From contig SVGB01000006.1 in assembly GCA_015056565.1 (NCBI GenBank), forward strand, positions 62,001 to 126,000: a stretch of 64,000 nt of DNA, written 5' to 3'. A program made the position numbers and the translations under genes. The notes under the pieces were generated by a model. It did not search any database. It was given only the letters and a program-made list of their open reading frames with translations, and had not been told where the DNA came from. The DNA comes from Butyrivibrio sp. Lineage in GTDB: Bacteria > Bacillota > Clostridia > Lachnospirales > Lachnospiraceae. Shown piece after piece: positions 41,990 through 51,253 of the stretch (the stretch's first letter is position 1; the number at the start of each line of letters is the position of its first letter).

Positions 41990-42044
41990 TGTAGCTAAGA
42001 GCAAAGAATAAAAACCGTAAACCGAAAGAGGAGGAAAAATCATT

Positions 42045-43244
42045 ATGAACAAAAAACTTACCAGAGCAGTAGGACTTGTTATGGCAGGGGCCATGACACT
42101 AATGGCAGGATGTGGAAATGCAGCACCTGCTGCATCGGGAGATGCGCAGACAACAGCCGCCACTGAGGAGACAAAAGAAACTGCTGCACCTTCAGGAGAC
42201 GCAAAGAAGATCGGTGTACTAGTTGCTGATGTCAGCGGTGAAGAAGCTCTCGGATTTAGGAACTACTATGAGAAATATATTCAGGGAAATTACGATGTGA
42301 CCTTTGATTATACTGATGCATTGGCAAGTGCAGAGGATGAGAAGGCTGCCATTGAGAAGTTTGCATCTAAGGGTTATGATGCGATCATTTCTTTATCAAG
42401 CAGTGACAGAGCACAGCAGATCGAGACCTGCGAGGAATATGGCCTGTACTATGCCATCGCATCAGGCGTTCTTGATGATGAGCAGTATGAGAAATATAAG
42501 GGTTATGAGCACTTTGTATGTCAGATCGGACCTTCAAACGCAACAGAGTTTGAGGCTGGAAAAGCAATGGGAGAGTATTTCAAGAATCAGGGAGTAAAGA
42601 AGGTGGCTCTTTATGGCGCATTTATTCCTAACCCAATGCATGTATTCAGGGCTGCAGGTGTTCTTGTCGGACTTGGCTGTACATATGGAGACGCAAATGA
42701 TATGGGAGCCGTAGTTGGTCAGATATTCCAGGATCAGGGTATCGATCCAACCAAGGTATCAGGTGATGTAGAACTTGTGGCATATCTTCAGGGATATGGA
42801 GACACAACTACAGATGAGCTCAATGCAGCAATCCAGAAGGCACCTGAGGCGTTCCTCTCAGTTGGAATGGCAACAACATTCTTTGCACAGACACTTTCTC
42901 AGGAGAACATACCTTTCGCTGATATTGATTCCTTCACAGCTATGAACAGTCAGTCAATGGAAAGCGGAAGCCTTAAGTATCTTGCTGGCAAGTATTCATC
43001 ATCAATTGGACCTGTTTTTGCACTGGTTGTAGACGCTGTTGATGGAAATGTGATCAGAGATGATGAAGGAAATGCAGTATCACTTAACCAGGGCTATCTG
43101 GTAGCAACAGATAAAGCCAGCTTTGATGAATATTTTGTTAATGACAATGGTGATACACCCATCTACGACAAAGAAACACTTGACGGAATTATAGGAAGTC
43201 AGGTTACTTATCAGGATGTTAAGAGCCTTGTAGAGAGTAAGTAA
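42045..43244 (+). CDS. Sugar-binding lipoprotein of the ABC importer
   Basis: The 399-residue receptor has a lipoprotein signal with Cys23 in TLMAGCGNA and a Thr/Ala/Glu-rich linker. A periplasmic-binding-protein-like fold follows (KKIGVLVADVSGEEALGFRN, then YDAIISLSSSDRAQQIETCE). It catches the sugar outside the membrane. It has a strong GAGGAGG ribosome site and lies between the two permease genes. Confidence 0.9.
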   Translation: MNKKLTRAVGLVMAGAMTLMAGCGNAAPAASGDAQTTAATEETKETAAPSGDAKKIGVLVADVSGEEALGFRNYYEKYIQGNYDVTFDYTDALASAEDEKAAIEKFASKGYDAIISLSSSDRAQQIETCEEYGLYYAIASGVLDDEQYEKYKGYEHFVCQIGPSNATEFEAGKAMGEYFKNQGVKKVALYGAFIPNPMHVFRAAGVLVGLGCTYGDANDMGAVVGQIFQDQGIDPTKVSGDVELVAYLQGYGDTTTDELNAAIQKAPEAFLSVGMATTFFAQTLSQENIPFADIDSFTAMNSQSMESGSLKYLAGKYSSSIGPVFALVVDAVDGNVIRDDEGNAVSLNQGYLVATDKASFDEYFVNDNGDTPIYDKETLDGIIGSQVTYQDVKSLVESK

Positions 43245-43258
43245 TAAGGAGAACAACA

Positions 43259-44239
43259 ATGAGTACCCCAAAGAGAATCTTAAATGCACTGGCAATACCT
43301 GTGGCAACGCTGGTAATATTACAGGCTCTTTGCCTTTTTAATGGACAGAGTGTGATATCGAATATGAAGAGCTTTGACAATTTCATAGTTTATACGGCTA
43401 TTGTGATGATCACAACCATGGCTCTCTCCATCAATCTAAACAGCGGAAGATTTGATTTTTCCCTTGGATCTATGGCTTCGTTGTCAGCTGTCATAGGAGC
43501 AAAAGTTACATACATGATTCTCTCTGGGGGTAGCGGCTCAGCGGCGCTTATGTTGATGATCGCGCTGTTGTCAGGAGTGATCCTGGGATTAATCTCAGGG
43601 CTTACCTACTGTATTTTGAGGCTCCCTCCAATAATAGTTTCATTGGGAGTGACTCTGGTATATGAAGGGATCATGTACACCATTACAGGCGGTAAGTATG
43701 TCATGACCGAAGTACAGAATCAGTCTATGTCAGGCCTTACAGGGACCTGGATCTATGCGGCTTTTATAATACTGGTAGTTCTTGTATTTATGATATTTGT
43801 CTTTGACAAATCGGCCTTTGGATATGACTACAATGCCCTTAAATCCGGTCAGAAAGTGGCAGTTGCAACGGGAATCAATGAAGTGAAAAATGCCCTTGTT
43901 TGTTACGGGATCTGTGGCGGGCTGATGGGAATTGTCGGAACACTTAATGCGGCGAGGAATACCACTATTAACGGAGGACAGTTGAATTTTGGAAGTATTG
44001 CGATCATGTTTACTGCATTCCTTCCCATGTTTATATCTGGCTACATCGGAAGATTTACCAACGAAAAGATAGGATTTCTTCTTGCAGCCATCTGTATGTC
44101 GCTTTTAAATTCAACCTTCGCAGTATTCTCCAATACTGTTAATGCAACTATGCAGTCAATTATAAATGCAGTGTTGTTGGTTGTATTCCTGATCTATTTG
44201 AACAATAAAGATATGATAAAGAGATTAATTAAAGCATGA
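43259..44239 (+). CDS. Second sugar ABC permease
   Basis: The 326-residue RbsC-type permease contains SINLNSGRFDFSLGSMASLS, the counterpart of the first permease's motif, and LPPIIVSLGVTLVYEGIMYT. It follows the binding protein by 14 bases. Its stop overlaps the next start (ATGA), so the glycosidase is translationally coupled. Confidence 0.9.
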   Translation: MSTPKRILNALAIPVATLVILQALCLFNGQSVISNMKSFDNFIVYTAIVMITTMALSINLNSGRFDFSLGSMASLSAVIGAKVTYMILSGGSGSAALMLMIALLSGVILGLISGLTYCILRLPPIIVSLGVTLVYEGIMYTITGGKYVMTEVQNQSMSGLTGTWIYAAFIILVVLVFMIFVFDKSAFGYDYNALKSGQKVAVATGINEVKNALVCYGICGGLMGIVGTLNAARNTTINGGQLNFGSIAIMFTAFLPMFISGYIGRFTNEKIGFLLAAICMSLLNSTFAVFSNTVNATMQSIINAVLLVVFLIYLNNKDMIKRLIKA

Positions 44240-45759
44240 GAGACTTAACACTATTAGAAAAGGCGGTAGCTCTTTTCCCAAAGATAAATGAAAAAGAGGT
44301 TTCTGTATCAGAAACGGTAAGTATTACAAGAGACGACAGCGGAATAAATAAAGCTGTTCAGCCAGACTTTAGGACCAGGGTCTTAAAGAAGAAGGATGAG
44401 GTGATACTGGATTTCGGAGAGCATCTGGTTGGTTATCTGACTCTTGAGTTAAAGAACATAGGTGCCCATGCTGACGCTCCCGTTTTGCTTCAGATACAGT
44501 TTGCAGAGCGAGAAATAGAGCTATTCGAGGATGCGTCAACATACAATGGATGGGTCAGTGCTTCATGGATACAGGAAGAACTGGTGAAGGTTGATGTGGT
44601 TCCTTCAAAGCTTGATCTAGCGAGAAGGTACGCCTTCAGATACGTCAGGATCAAAGTTTCGGATATCAGTTCAAAGTTTGATCTGCAGATCATAGATGCA
44701 AAAGTAAGGGCAGTTACGTCAGCCAGAGACGAAGATCTTCTGTCATGTGAAATAGAAGATTCCCTTGACAATAGGATAGATACGATAGCAGTCAATACCC
44801 TGAAAGACTGCATGCAGACTATCTTTGAGGACGGACCTAAGAGAGACAGGAGACTGTGGATTGGAGATCTCAGGATACAGGCTCTTGCTAATTATGTGAC
44901 TTATAGGATGAATGACATGGTAAAAGCCTGTCTGTACCTGTTTGGTGCACTTACTCAGGAAGATGGAAGGGTTGGAGCCTGCATCTTTTTAGAGCCTGAG
45001 CCGGAAGTGGATGACACCTTTATGTACGACTACTCTCTGTTTTTTGTGTCAATCCTTCGTGATTATTACAAAGAAACAGGGGACATGGAAGCAGTAAAAG
45101 ATCTATGGAATGTATGTAAAAGACAGATTGAATTGGCAAAAGAAGGCTTGGATGAGCACTGTGTTGTAAAGGATCTGGATGTTCTTGGATGGTGTTTTGT
45201 AGACTGGAATCTTGAACTTAATAAACAGGCCGCAGCTCAGGGAATCCTGCTTTATGCTCTTGAAGCAGCAATAGAACTTGCCGAATGTGCAGGGGATGTT
45301 CTTGCTGAAGAAGAGTATGCAGCCCTTTATATCAAGGTCAGAGACGGAGCCAACAGGTTTTTATATGACGATAAGCTTGGATTATATGTCAGCGGCAGTG
45401 ACAGACAGATATCCTATGCGTCGCAGGTGTGGATGGTACTTGGTGGTGCTGTAGATGGAAAGGCTGCTGAAAGACTGCTTGGAAAGCTTGAGGCCTATGA
45501 TGCTGCTGTTAAGATGGTTACACCATACATGTATCATAACTATATTGATGCGCTGTTAAAACTTGGAAAAAAGGATGAGGCACATAGTCTTATGAGGCAG
45601 TATTGGGGCGGAATGGTAGAAAATGGTGCAGATACCTTCTGGGAACTTTACAACCCGGAAAATACTGATGAATCTCCATATGGTGGAACTATAGTTAACA
45701 GTTACTGTCATGCCTGGAGCTGTGGCCCTGCATATTTCCTTAGAAAGTTCTTTAAATGA
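44236..45759 (+). CDS. GH78-like alpha-L-rhamnosidase family protein (cytoplasmic)
   Basis: The 507-residue protein has no signal peptide. A beta-sandwich region (about 1-170) precedes the (alpha/alpha)6-barrel. The GH78 hallmark EDGPKRDRRLWIGDLRIQ is present near residues 198-215, with VDDTFMYDYSLFFV and ADTFWELYNPENTDESPYGG later. This fits an intracellular enzyme that removes rhamnose or a related sugar from an imported oligosaccharide. It is shorter than typical GH78 enzymes (about 900), so it may have another specificity. Confidence 0.8.
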   Translation: MRDLTLLEKAVALFPKINEKEVSVSETVSITRDDSGINKAVQPDFRTRVLKKKDEVILDFGEHLVGYLTLELKNIGAHADAPVLLQIQFAEREIELFEDASTYNGWVSASWIQEELVKVDVVPSKLDLARRYAFRYVRIKVSDISSKFDLQIIDAKVRAVTSARDEDLLSCEIEDSLDNRIDTIAVNTLKDCMQTIFEDGPKRDRRLWIGDLRIQALANYVTYRMNDMVKACLYLFGALTQEDGRVGACIFLEPEPEVDDTFMYDYSLFFVSILRDYYKETGDMEAVKDLWNVCKRQIELAKEGLDEHCVVKDLDVLGWCFVDWNLELNKQAAAQGILLYALEAAIELAECAGDVLAEEEYAALYIKVRDGANRFLYDDKLGLYVSGSDRQISYASQVWMVLGGAVDGKAAERLLGKLEAYDAAVKMVTPYMYHNYIDALLKLGKKDEAHSLMRQYWGGMVENGADTFWELYNPENTDESPYGGTIVNSYCHAWSCGPAYFLRKFFK

Positions 45760-45779
45760 TTTGAGAAGAGAGAGCACTG

Positions 45780-47549
45780 ATGAGATTTGATAGAAAAGAA
45801 ATTGATTATAAAGGAAATCCTTTTTTCCTTGATGATACAGATATCCAATGGGTAAAAGAAACCTTTGATGGAATGAACCTTGAGGAGAAATGCGGACAGG
45901 TCTTTTGTCCCATGGGATTTAGTAGCGATGAAGATGTCCTTAAAGGCATTGTAAGCGGCATTGGTGTTGGAGGTATGATGTACAGGAGTGGCAGCGCAAA
46001 AGAGATACAGGAAACCCATAGGAAAATCCAGTCTCTTGCAAAAATTCCTCTTCTTATCGCTGCTAATACCGAGAGCGGTGGTGATGGCCTTGCTATAGAG
46101 GGAACTTCTTTTGGAAAACCTATGGCAGTCGCTGCAACAAATGACCCTGAGAATGGATACAGAATGGGGTATGTGGCATGTAAAGAAGGGGCTGCGCTGG
46201 GGTTAAACTGGTCTTTTGCGCCAATTGTTGATATTAACAGGGATTTCCATAATCCGATAACAAACGTAAGAACCTTCGGTGATGACCCGGAGAAGATAGT
46301 TCAGTTTGCATCCCGTTATATGGATGGTGCCAACGAGAATGATGTGGCAGTTTCCATAAAGCATTTTCCTGGGGACGGGATTGACGAACGAGATCAGCAT
46401 ATTCTTACCAGTGTCAATACATTCTCGGTAAAAGAGTGGGATGACAGCTTTGGATATATCTATAAGAATCTTATAGAAAAAGGTGCCAAAACAGTGATGG
46501 TAGGACATATCGCTCAGCCTGCCTACGTAAAAGAAATCAATAAGGAGGCAGACAGAAAGAGCATGCTAATGCCGGCGTCTCTTTCCAAAGAGCTTATAAC
46601 AGGCCTTTTGCGCGGACGACTTGGATTCAATGGTCTTATTACTACAGATGCCACACCAATGGTAGGATTTACCAGTGCTATGCCTCGGCATTTGGCAATT
46701 CCAACTGCCATTGAAAACGGATGTGACATGATACTTTTTAACAAGAGTCTAGATGAAGATTATGAATTCATGTTAAAAGGGCTGGAGAAAGGTCTTTTGT
46801 CCAAAGACAGGCTCGATGAAGCGGTTCTGAGAATCCTTGCAACCAAAGCTTCTTTAGGGCTACACAGGAAGCAGAAAGAGGGCAGACTTGTTCCATGTGA
46901 AGATGCTCTTTCGGTAGTCGGTTGTACAGAGCACAGGAGCTGGGCTAAAGAGGTTGCGGATAAGTCAGTGACACTTGTACGTGATGAGAAAGCTCTTTTG
47001 CCACTAAGCCCTAAGAAGTACAAAAGAATCTACTTAAATGTTATAGATAAAGATAAAAATCCTAATAGTCCATTTGTGCAGATGTGGAGGGATAAGCTAA
47101 CTGCTGAAGGATTTGAAGTTACTGTAAGAGACAGGAGAGTTGGTATAGTACCTTCTGATTTTATGGATCCTTCGGCTCTTAGCAATGAGAAAAAGGCTCT
47201 TTTGCATGAAATGTACAGAAGTATTGCCGAGATGAAAGAGGCCTTTGATCTGTATCTATATGTATGCAATATGGAGAATGCTTCAAATAACACCACGCTG
47301 AGGCTGAACTGGAACGTGGTGTTTGGCCTTGGAGATGATGCACCATGGCATGCTGCTGAAATTCCGATGATGATGATTTCCACAGCATATCCCTACCATT
47401 TATTTGATGCCCCTATGATAGGTACTTACATCAATGCATACAGTGGAAACGAAGATTTTGTGAATGCGATTTTGGAAAAAATAATGGGAAGATCGGAGTT
47501 TTATGGAGTTAGTCCGATCGATCCGTTCTGCGGAAAGGACTATATCTGA
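45780..47549 (+). CDS. GH3 family glycoside hydrolase (cytoplasmic)
   Basis: The 589-residue enzyme has the GH3 barrel: SIKHFPGDG near residue 195, and the nucleophile Asp in GLITTDATPMVGF near 285. The second domain resembles that of NagZ-like or beta-hexosaminidase-type GH3 enzymes. There is no signal peptide, so it cuts an imported glycan. It follows the GH78-like gene by 20 bases. The exact bond cut is unknown. Confidence 0.85.
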   Translation: MRFDRKEIDYKGNPFFLDDTDIQWVKETFDGMNLEEKCGQVFCPMGFSSDEDVLKGIVSGIGVGGMMYRSGSAKEIQETHRKIQSLAKIPLLIAANTESGGDGLAIEGTSFGKPMAVAATNDPENGYRMGYVACKEGAALGLNWSFAPIVDINRDFHNPITNVRTFGDDPEKIVQFASRYMDGANENDVAVSIKHFPGDGIDERDQHILTSVNTFSVKEWDDSFGYIYKNLIEKGAKTVMVGHIAQPAYVKEINKEADRKSMLMPASLSKELITGLLRGRLGFNGLITTDATPMVGFTSAMPRHLAIPTAIENGCDMILFNKSLDEDYEFMLKGLEKGLLSKDRLDEAVLRILATKASLGLHRKQKEGRLVPCEDALSVVGCTEHRSWAKEVADKSVTLVRDEKALLPLSPKKYKRIYLNVIDKDKNPNSPFVQMWRDKLTAEGFEVTVRDRRVGIVPSDFMDPSALSNEKKALLHEMYRSIAEMKEAFDLYLYVCNMENASNNTTLRLNWNVVFGLGDDAPWHAAEIPMMMISTAYPYHLFDAPMIGTYINAYSGNEDFVNAILEKIMGRSEFYGVSPIDPFCGKDYI

Positions 47550-47550
47550 T

Positions 47551-48186
47551 ATGCAAATTAAAGGAATTATTTTCGACCTTGACGGAGTTATCTGCAGCAC
47601 AGATGAGTTCCACTACAAGGCATGGAAAAAGATGGCAGATGATGAAGGTATATACTTTGACAAAGAGATTAATGAGAGGCTAAGGGGTGTTTCAAGAGCT
47701 GAGAGCCTCGAAATCATTTTAGAAAAGGCTTCAAGGACATATTCTGATGAAGAGAAAACACAGATGATGGAAAAGAAAAATCAGCTGTACAGAGACCTTT
47801 TGTCCGAGATGAGTGAAAGAAATGTAACAGACGAAGTCAGAAGTACCCTTGAGGAATTGAGAGCAAAAGGCTTGAAACTTGCAATTGGATCATCTTCAAA
47901 AAACACAGCATATATCTTGGAGAGAATAGGACTTTTAAGCTTTTTTGATGACGTTTCTGATGGAACTATCATTTCCAGATCCAAACCGGATCCTGAAGTG
48001 TTTATAAAAGCTGCAGGTATGCTCCATTTAAAAAATGATGAGTGTATAGTAGTTGAAGATGCAAAGGCTGGCATAGATGCTGCAGTTTCAGGAGGCTTTG
48101 CAAGTGCAGGGATAGGCAGCGCAAAGGACTACTCTAAATGCACTTATCATCTTGATAGTTTCAGTGATGTTCTGGCGGTTGTGTGA
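47551..48186 (+). CDS. pgmB: Beta-phosphoglucomutase-type HAD enzyme
   Basis: The 211-residue HAD protein has the nucleophile pair Asp9/Asp11 in FDLDGVICSTDEFHYKAW, the cap contact RLRGVSRAESLEI, IGSSSKN (motif II), the SKPDPEVF lysine region and VVEDAKAGID (motif IV). These are signatures of beta-phosphoglucomutase. It turns beta-glucose 1-phosphate into glucose 6-phosphate. The ATG one base after the GH3 stop follows AAAGGA. No disaccharide phosphorylase is in the window to supply its usual substrate. Confidence 0.88.
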   Translation: MQIKGIIFDLDGVICSTDEFHYKAWKKMADDEGIYFDKEINERLRGVSRAESLEIILEKASRTYSDEEKTQMMEKKNQLYRDLLSEMSERNVTDEVRSTLEELRAKGLKLAIGSSSKNTAYILERIGLLSFFDDVSDGTIISRSKPDPEVFIKAAGMLHLKNDECIVVEDAKAGIDAAVSGGFASAGIGSAKDYSKCTYHLDSFSDVLAVV

Positions 48187-48215
48187 ATTAAATTGATTTG
48201 GGTAGCTCTCTTTTT

Positions 48216-49514
48216 TCATTCGATAAATTCGCTGTATCTGCCATAGTTCTCCGCATTAAGGTAAGCCTCTACGGTGATCCCGTCCCCTTCGTAGGCAACA
48301 GATACAACCTGGGAGCTGTTTCTTATCTGGCTTTCAATGCCGGATTTGTCATATGGGATCTTTAAGGTGCAGAGCCGCAGTGACTCATTCAGTTTCTTTT
48401 CTATGAGATTTACAAGTTCCCTTATTCCAATTCCGCTTTTTGCGGAAATATAGATCTTATCGTCTCTAACCAAGGGGATTTCTACGTTTTCCAGCCTTTC
48501 AGCCTTGTTCATCACAGTGATCCTGGGGATGTTTCCAGCTCCAAGATCCAGGAGTGTCTTTTGTGTGACTTCGGAATGCATCATGTAATTCTCATCTGAC
48601 GAGTCTATCACTTCCACGATAAGGTCCGCAAACAGGGCTTCTTCCAAAGTTGAGTGGAAGGCACTCACAAGGTCAGTGGGAAGATCATTGATGAAGCCAA
48701 CCGTGTCAGATAAAAGAAAGGCTCTGCCACCGGTTGTTTCAAGCTTTCTGACAGTTGTGTCAAGGGTTGCAAAGAGCATGTCTTCAACATAGACCTTCTG
48801 ACCAAGATCCCCGCCGTATTCATCGATAAGCTTGTTCATAAGGGTGGATTTTCCTGCGTTTGTGTAGCCTACAAGGGCAACAAGAGGAATTCCTGCTGAT
48901 GAGCGCTTATTTCTTTGAAGCTTTCTTGTCTTTTCAACTTCCTCAAGTTCACGGCGGAGAAGGGCCATCTCTTTTTCAATCTTACGTCTGTCCAGCTCTA
49001 TCTGTTTTTCGCCTGAACCCTTATTGGACAGAGAACCGCCTGTCCCTCCCTGCCTTGAGAGGTTAGCCCTAAGACCAACAAGCCTTGGGAGCATGTATTT
49101 AAGCTGGGCATAGTCCACCTGAAGCCTTGCTTCTCTGGTCCTTGCTCTTTCTGCAAAGATATTGAGAATAAGACCTGTTCGGTCAATTACTTCAACATCA
49201 AGGGCCTTGGAGAGGTTTGTAAGCTGTGAGGGAGAAAGAGTGTTGTTAAATATGGCTGTGTCGATGTCGTACATCTCGATGACAGCCTTGATCTCCTCAA
49301 TTTTTCCTGAGCCTATATATGTAGCGGAGTCCTCTGCTGCAAGACTTTGGGTGGAATTCATCACAGGCTCGATGTCACAGGCCTTGGCAAGTCCCTTAAG
49401 TTCATACATTCCAACCTCAAAATCCTCGTCGCTTACGCGTCCAATCTTAGCGCCAACCAGCACAGCACGCCTTTTTTTGTCGTTTCCAGTTTCATAAACC
49501 TTAGTATTACTCAA
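48216..49514 (-). CDS. hflX: HflX GTPase (ribosome-associated)
   Basis: The 432-residue protein has an N-terminal HflX domain (about 1-190, with DRTGLILNIFAERARTREAR and GGTGGSLSNKGSGEKQIELD) and a G domain (P-loop GYTNAGKST, switch DTVGFINDLP, and MNKAE for the base-binding site). HflX splits stalled ribosomes. The start is a TTG, chosen because GAGGAG lies 8 bases upstream and the aligned family start is here. It is divergent from the second double-glycine peptide. Confidence 0.93.
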   Translation of the reverse strand: MSNTKVYETGNDKKRRAVLVGAKIGRVSDEDFEVGMYELKGLAKACDIEPVMNSTQSLAAEDSATYIGSGKIEEIKAVIEMYDIDTAIFNNTLSPSQLTNLSKALDVEVIDRTGLILNIFAERARTREARLQVDYAQLKYMLPRLVGLRANLSRQGGTGGSLSNKGSGEKQIELDRRKIEKEMALLRRELEEVEKTRKLQRNKRSSAGIPLVALVGYTNAGKSTLMNKLIDEYGGDLGQKVYVEDMLFATLDTTVRKLETTGGRAFLLSDTVGFINDLPTDLVSAFHSTLEEALFADLIVEVIDSSDENYMMHSEVTQKTLLDLGAGNIPRITVMNKAERLENVEIPLVRDDKIYISAKSGIGIRELVNLIEKKLNESLRLCTLKIPYDKSGIESQIRNSSQVVSVAYEGDGITVEAYLNAENYGRYSEFIE

Positions 49515-49586
49515 TTATTTACTCCTCAAAATATAAATATAGATACATATTACGTTTTTTTGTATAATCTGTATATAAGAATTGTT

Positions 49587-49615
49587 CTGCCACATTTAAA
49601 AGATATTCGTATAAA
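49587..49615 (+). promoter_or_regulatory. Promoter P3 of the second double-glycine peptide gene
   Basis: CTGCCA, 17 bases ending in TTCG, and TATAAA match P1 and P2. Ten bases around the -10 (TTCGTATAAA) are identical to both. Confidence 0.7.
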
Positions 49616-49651
49616 GAGTCAGAGAGACATATATCAAGGAGGTAAATTGAT

Positions 49652-49900
49652 ATGGGCATTGATAAGGATTTAAATGGCGCACTTAATGATGACGCACTTG
49701 AAAACGTAGCTGGTGGCATGGGAGACGTACAAAACCTGGTGTACAGCGATAGAACTACAAAGAGAGTAGCGGCCACTGTCCAGAAGGGCAAGGCTCCAAA
49801 AGCTGGTAGTCTCGTTTACAAGGAGACTAAGTCTGGCAACAAAGAGGTTGATGGCAAGACTTTTTCCGGTGATGTCATAGGAAAAGGCACAATGTGTTGA
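49652..49900 (+). CDS. Second double-glycine leader peptide with C-terminal cysteine
   Basis: The 82-residue precursor has a 22-residue leader ending LNDDALENVAGG (Leu-12, Leu-7, Val-4, Gly-2, Gly-1), which fits the double-glycine rule. The 60-residue product is basic, Lys/Gly/Thr-rich, and its only cysteine is the last residue (GKGTMC). An AAGGAGGTAAATTGAT ribosome site and promoter P3 precede it, and a terminator follows. The first residues (MGIDKD) resemble those of the peptide at 21278 (MGINEK), though the mature parts differ. Likely a secreted signal or bacteriocin-like peptide; the exporter is not adjacent. Confidence 0.75.
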   Translation: MGIDKDLNGALNDDALENVAGGMGDVQNLVYSDRTTKRVAATVQKGKAPKAGSLVYKETKSGNKEVDGKTFSGDVIGKGTMC

Positions 49901-49942
49901 CAAAAACGTAGTGTTTATCAGCATTAACAGCATCCTAACAGG

Positions 49943-49964
49943 GCGGGAACCGCATGGTTCCTGC
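49943..49964 (+). terminator. Terminator after the second double-glycine peptide
   Basis: A 9-bp stem (GCGGGAACC with GGTTCCTGC, one G-T pair, 4-base loop) is followed by TCTTTTTTT. Confidence 0.9.
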
Positions 49965-50104
49965 TCTTTTTTTGTTTTTCTTAACCAATTATTACAGTTT
50001 TCTTTCCTGTTATTTTATAGGGAGTTTATCCTTTTTATAATTGTGAACCGTATAATTATGTATAAGATAACGAAAACGATTAAGAAAAAATAAGAGGAAA
50101 GATC

Positions 50105-50599
50105 ATGCAGGGGAAAATAGTTAGGTTAAGGGAGATTGATGATATTGCACTTGGATTTATCTTTTTGGGGATAACAGCACTGGTACTTGGAATAGCAATG
50201 CTTATAGGGAGCGTAAGTGGTCTTGTATATTTTGCAAATCACGGACTCAAGGCTACAACGCTAATGGTGAACACTATGTATAATGGAATTGCTTTTGTAA
50301 TCTGCTCAGGAATGTCACTTCTAATGACTTCAATGCTTGTATTTACTATCAAAAATGAGATCGTTTTAAAGGGAATTGAGTATATTTCGCTTTTATCAGT
50401 TCTTTTCACAGCAGCAAACGTGATCAGAGAGCTTGTGCAGGGAACTAACTTCTTCGAGTTTGGAGTAGCATTTGTGGCGCTTGCCATCTGTGGAGTTCTG
50501 TACTACGCGATCTGCAACATCAAAAAGAGGATCGAGTACATGATGGACCTTCAGAAGATCAGAGATACTCTTGACGATTCCTTAAAAGATGTTGGCTGA
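50105..50599 (+). CDS. Four-helix membrane protein of unknown function
   Basis: The 164-residue protein has four hydrophobic segments (ALGFIFLGITALVLGIAMLI; a weaker one near 60-80; YISLLSVLFTAANVI; FGVAFVALAICGVLYYAI) and a charged helical tail (KIRDTLDDSLKDVG). AAGAGGAAAGATC precedes the ATG. It follows the peptide gene's terminator by about 140 bases and has its own terminator. No family recognised. Confidence 0.65.
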   Translation: MQGKIVRLREIDDIALGFIFLGITALVLGIAMLIGSVSGLVYFANHGLKATTLMVNTMYNGIAFVICSGMSLLMTSMLVFTIKNEIVLKGIEYISLLSVLFTAANVIRELVQGTNFFEFGVAFVALAICGVLYYAICNIKKRIEYMMDLQKIRDTLDDSLKDVG

Positions 50600-50622
50600 T
50601 GATAAACGACAGACACCCCGTT

Positions 50623-50658
50623 GAACTGGTTTTTCTCTAAAAAGAGAGAGATCAGTTC
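50623..50658 (+). terminator. Terminator after the four-helix membrane protein
   Basis: A 16-position stem (GAACTGGTTTTTCTCT with AGAGAGAGATCAGTTC, some G-T pairs) is followed by eight T. Confidence 0.9.
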
Positions 50659-50778
50659 TTTTTTTTACTGTTTTAGTTATGTAATCATCCACTTAACGTA
50701 TATATAATGTCTATATAGCAAAGAAAAATCAGTTTTGCTTATGAACAGAGAACTTTGAAAAAGAAAGGGGATAGAAAT

Positions 50779-51168
50779 ATGCAGATCACATTAGAAGCAG
50801 TAGAAAAAGTTATGGAGCAGACAGGAGTTGACTATAAAACAGCAAAGGAAGCTCTTGTTAAGACAGACGGAGACGTGGATGCAGCAATCAAGCTGATCGC
50901 TCCTGACACCAAGGACCTTGGCGATGACATCAAGGAAATGATGGACAAGCTTAAAAAGAAGGTTGAAGAGGGAAATGTGGACAGGATCCAGATCAAGAAG
51001 GGAGACGAGGTTGTATTCAGCGTTCCTGTAAATGTTGGTATCGTTGGCGGACTTTTAGGACTTGCAGCAGCTCCATGGGCACTGATCGCCGGATCAGTTG
51101 CAGCATTTGGACTTGGATGCAGACTTGAAGTTGTTAAAAAAGACGGAACCACAGACGAAATTAAATAA
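50779..51168 (+). CDS. UBA-like plus DUF4342 protein
   Basis: The 129-residue protein has an N-terminal UBA/TS-N-like helical unit (VEKVMEQTGVDYKTAKEALV, then GDVDAAIKLI). A DUF4342 domain follows (NVDRIQIKKGDEVVFSVPVN, then VGIVGGLLGLAAAPWALIAG), with a hydrophobic segment that may touch the membrane. The family role is unknown to me. The ATG at 50779 follows AAAGGGGAT; the in-frame start 24 bases upstream lacks a site. Confidence 0.75.
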   Translation: MQITLEAVEKVMEQTGVDYKTAKEALVKTDGDVDAAIKLIAPDTKDLGDDIKEMMDKLKKKVEEGNVDRIQIKKGDEVVFSVPVNVGIVGGLLGLAAAPWALIAGSVAAFGLGCRLEVVKKDGTTDEIK

Positions 51169-51180
51169 TAAGCGTAAGAT

Positions 51181-51209
51181 AGGGCGGTTTGCTTGAAGCA
51201 GGCCGCCTT
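51181..51209 (+). terminator. Terminator after the DUF4342 gene
   Basis: AGGGCGG pairs with CCGCCTT (one G-T), with an inner TGCTT/AAGCA stem, followed by ATTTTTTAT. Confidence 0.85.
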
Positions 51210-51253
51210 ATTTTTTATAATAAAGCATATCATTTTTGTTACGGAGAAAGCTG

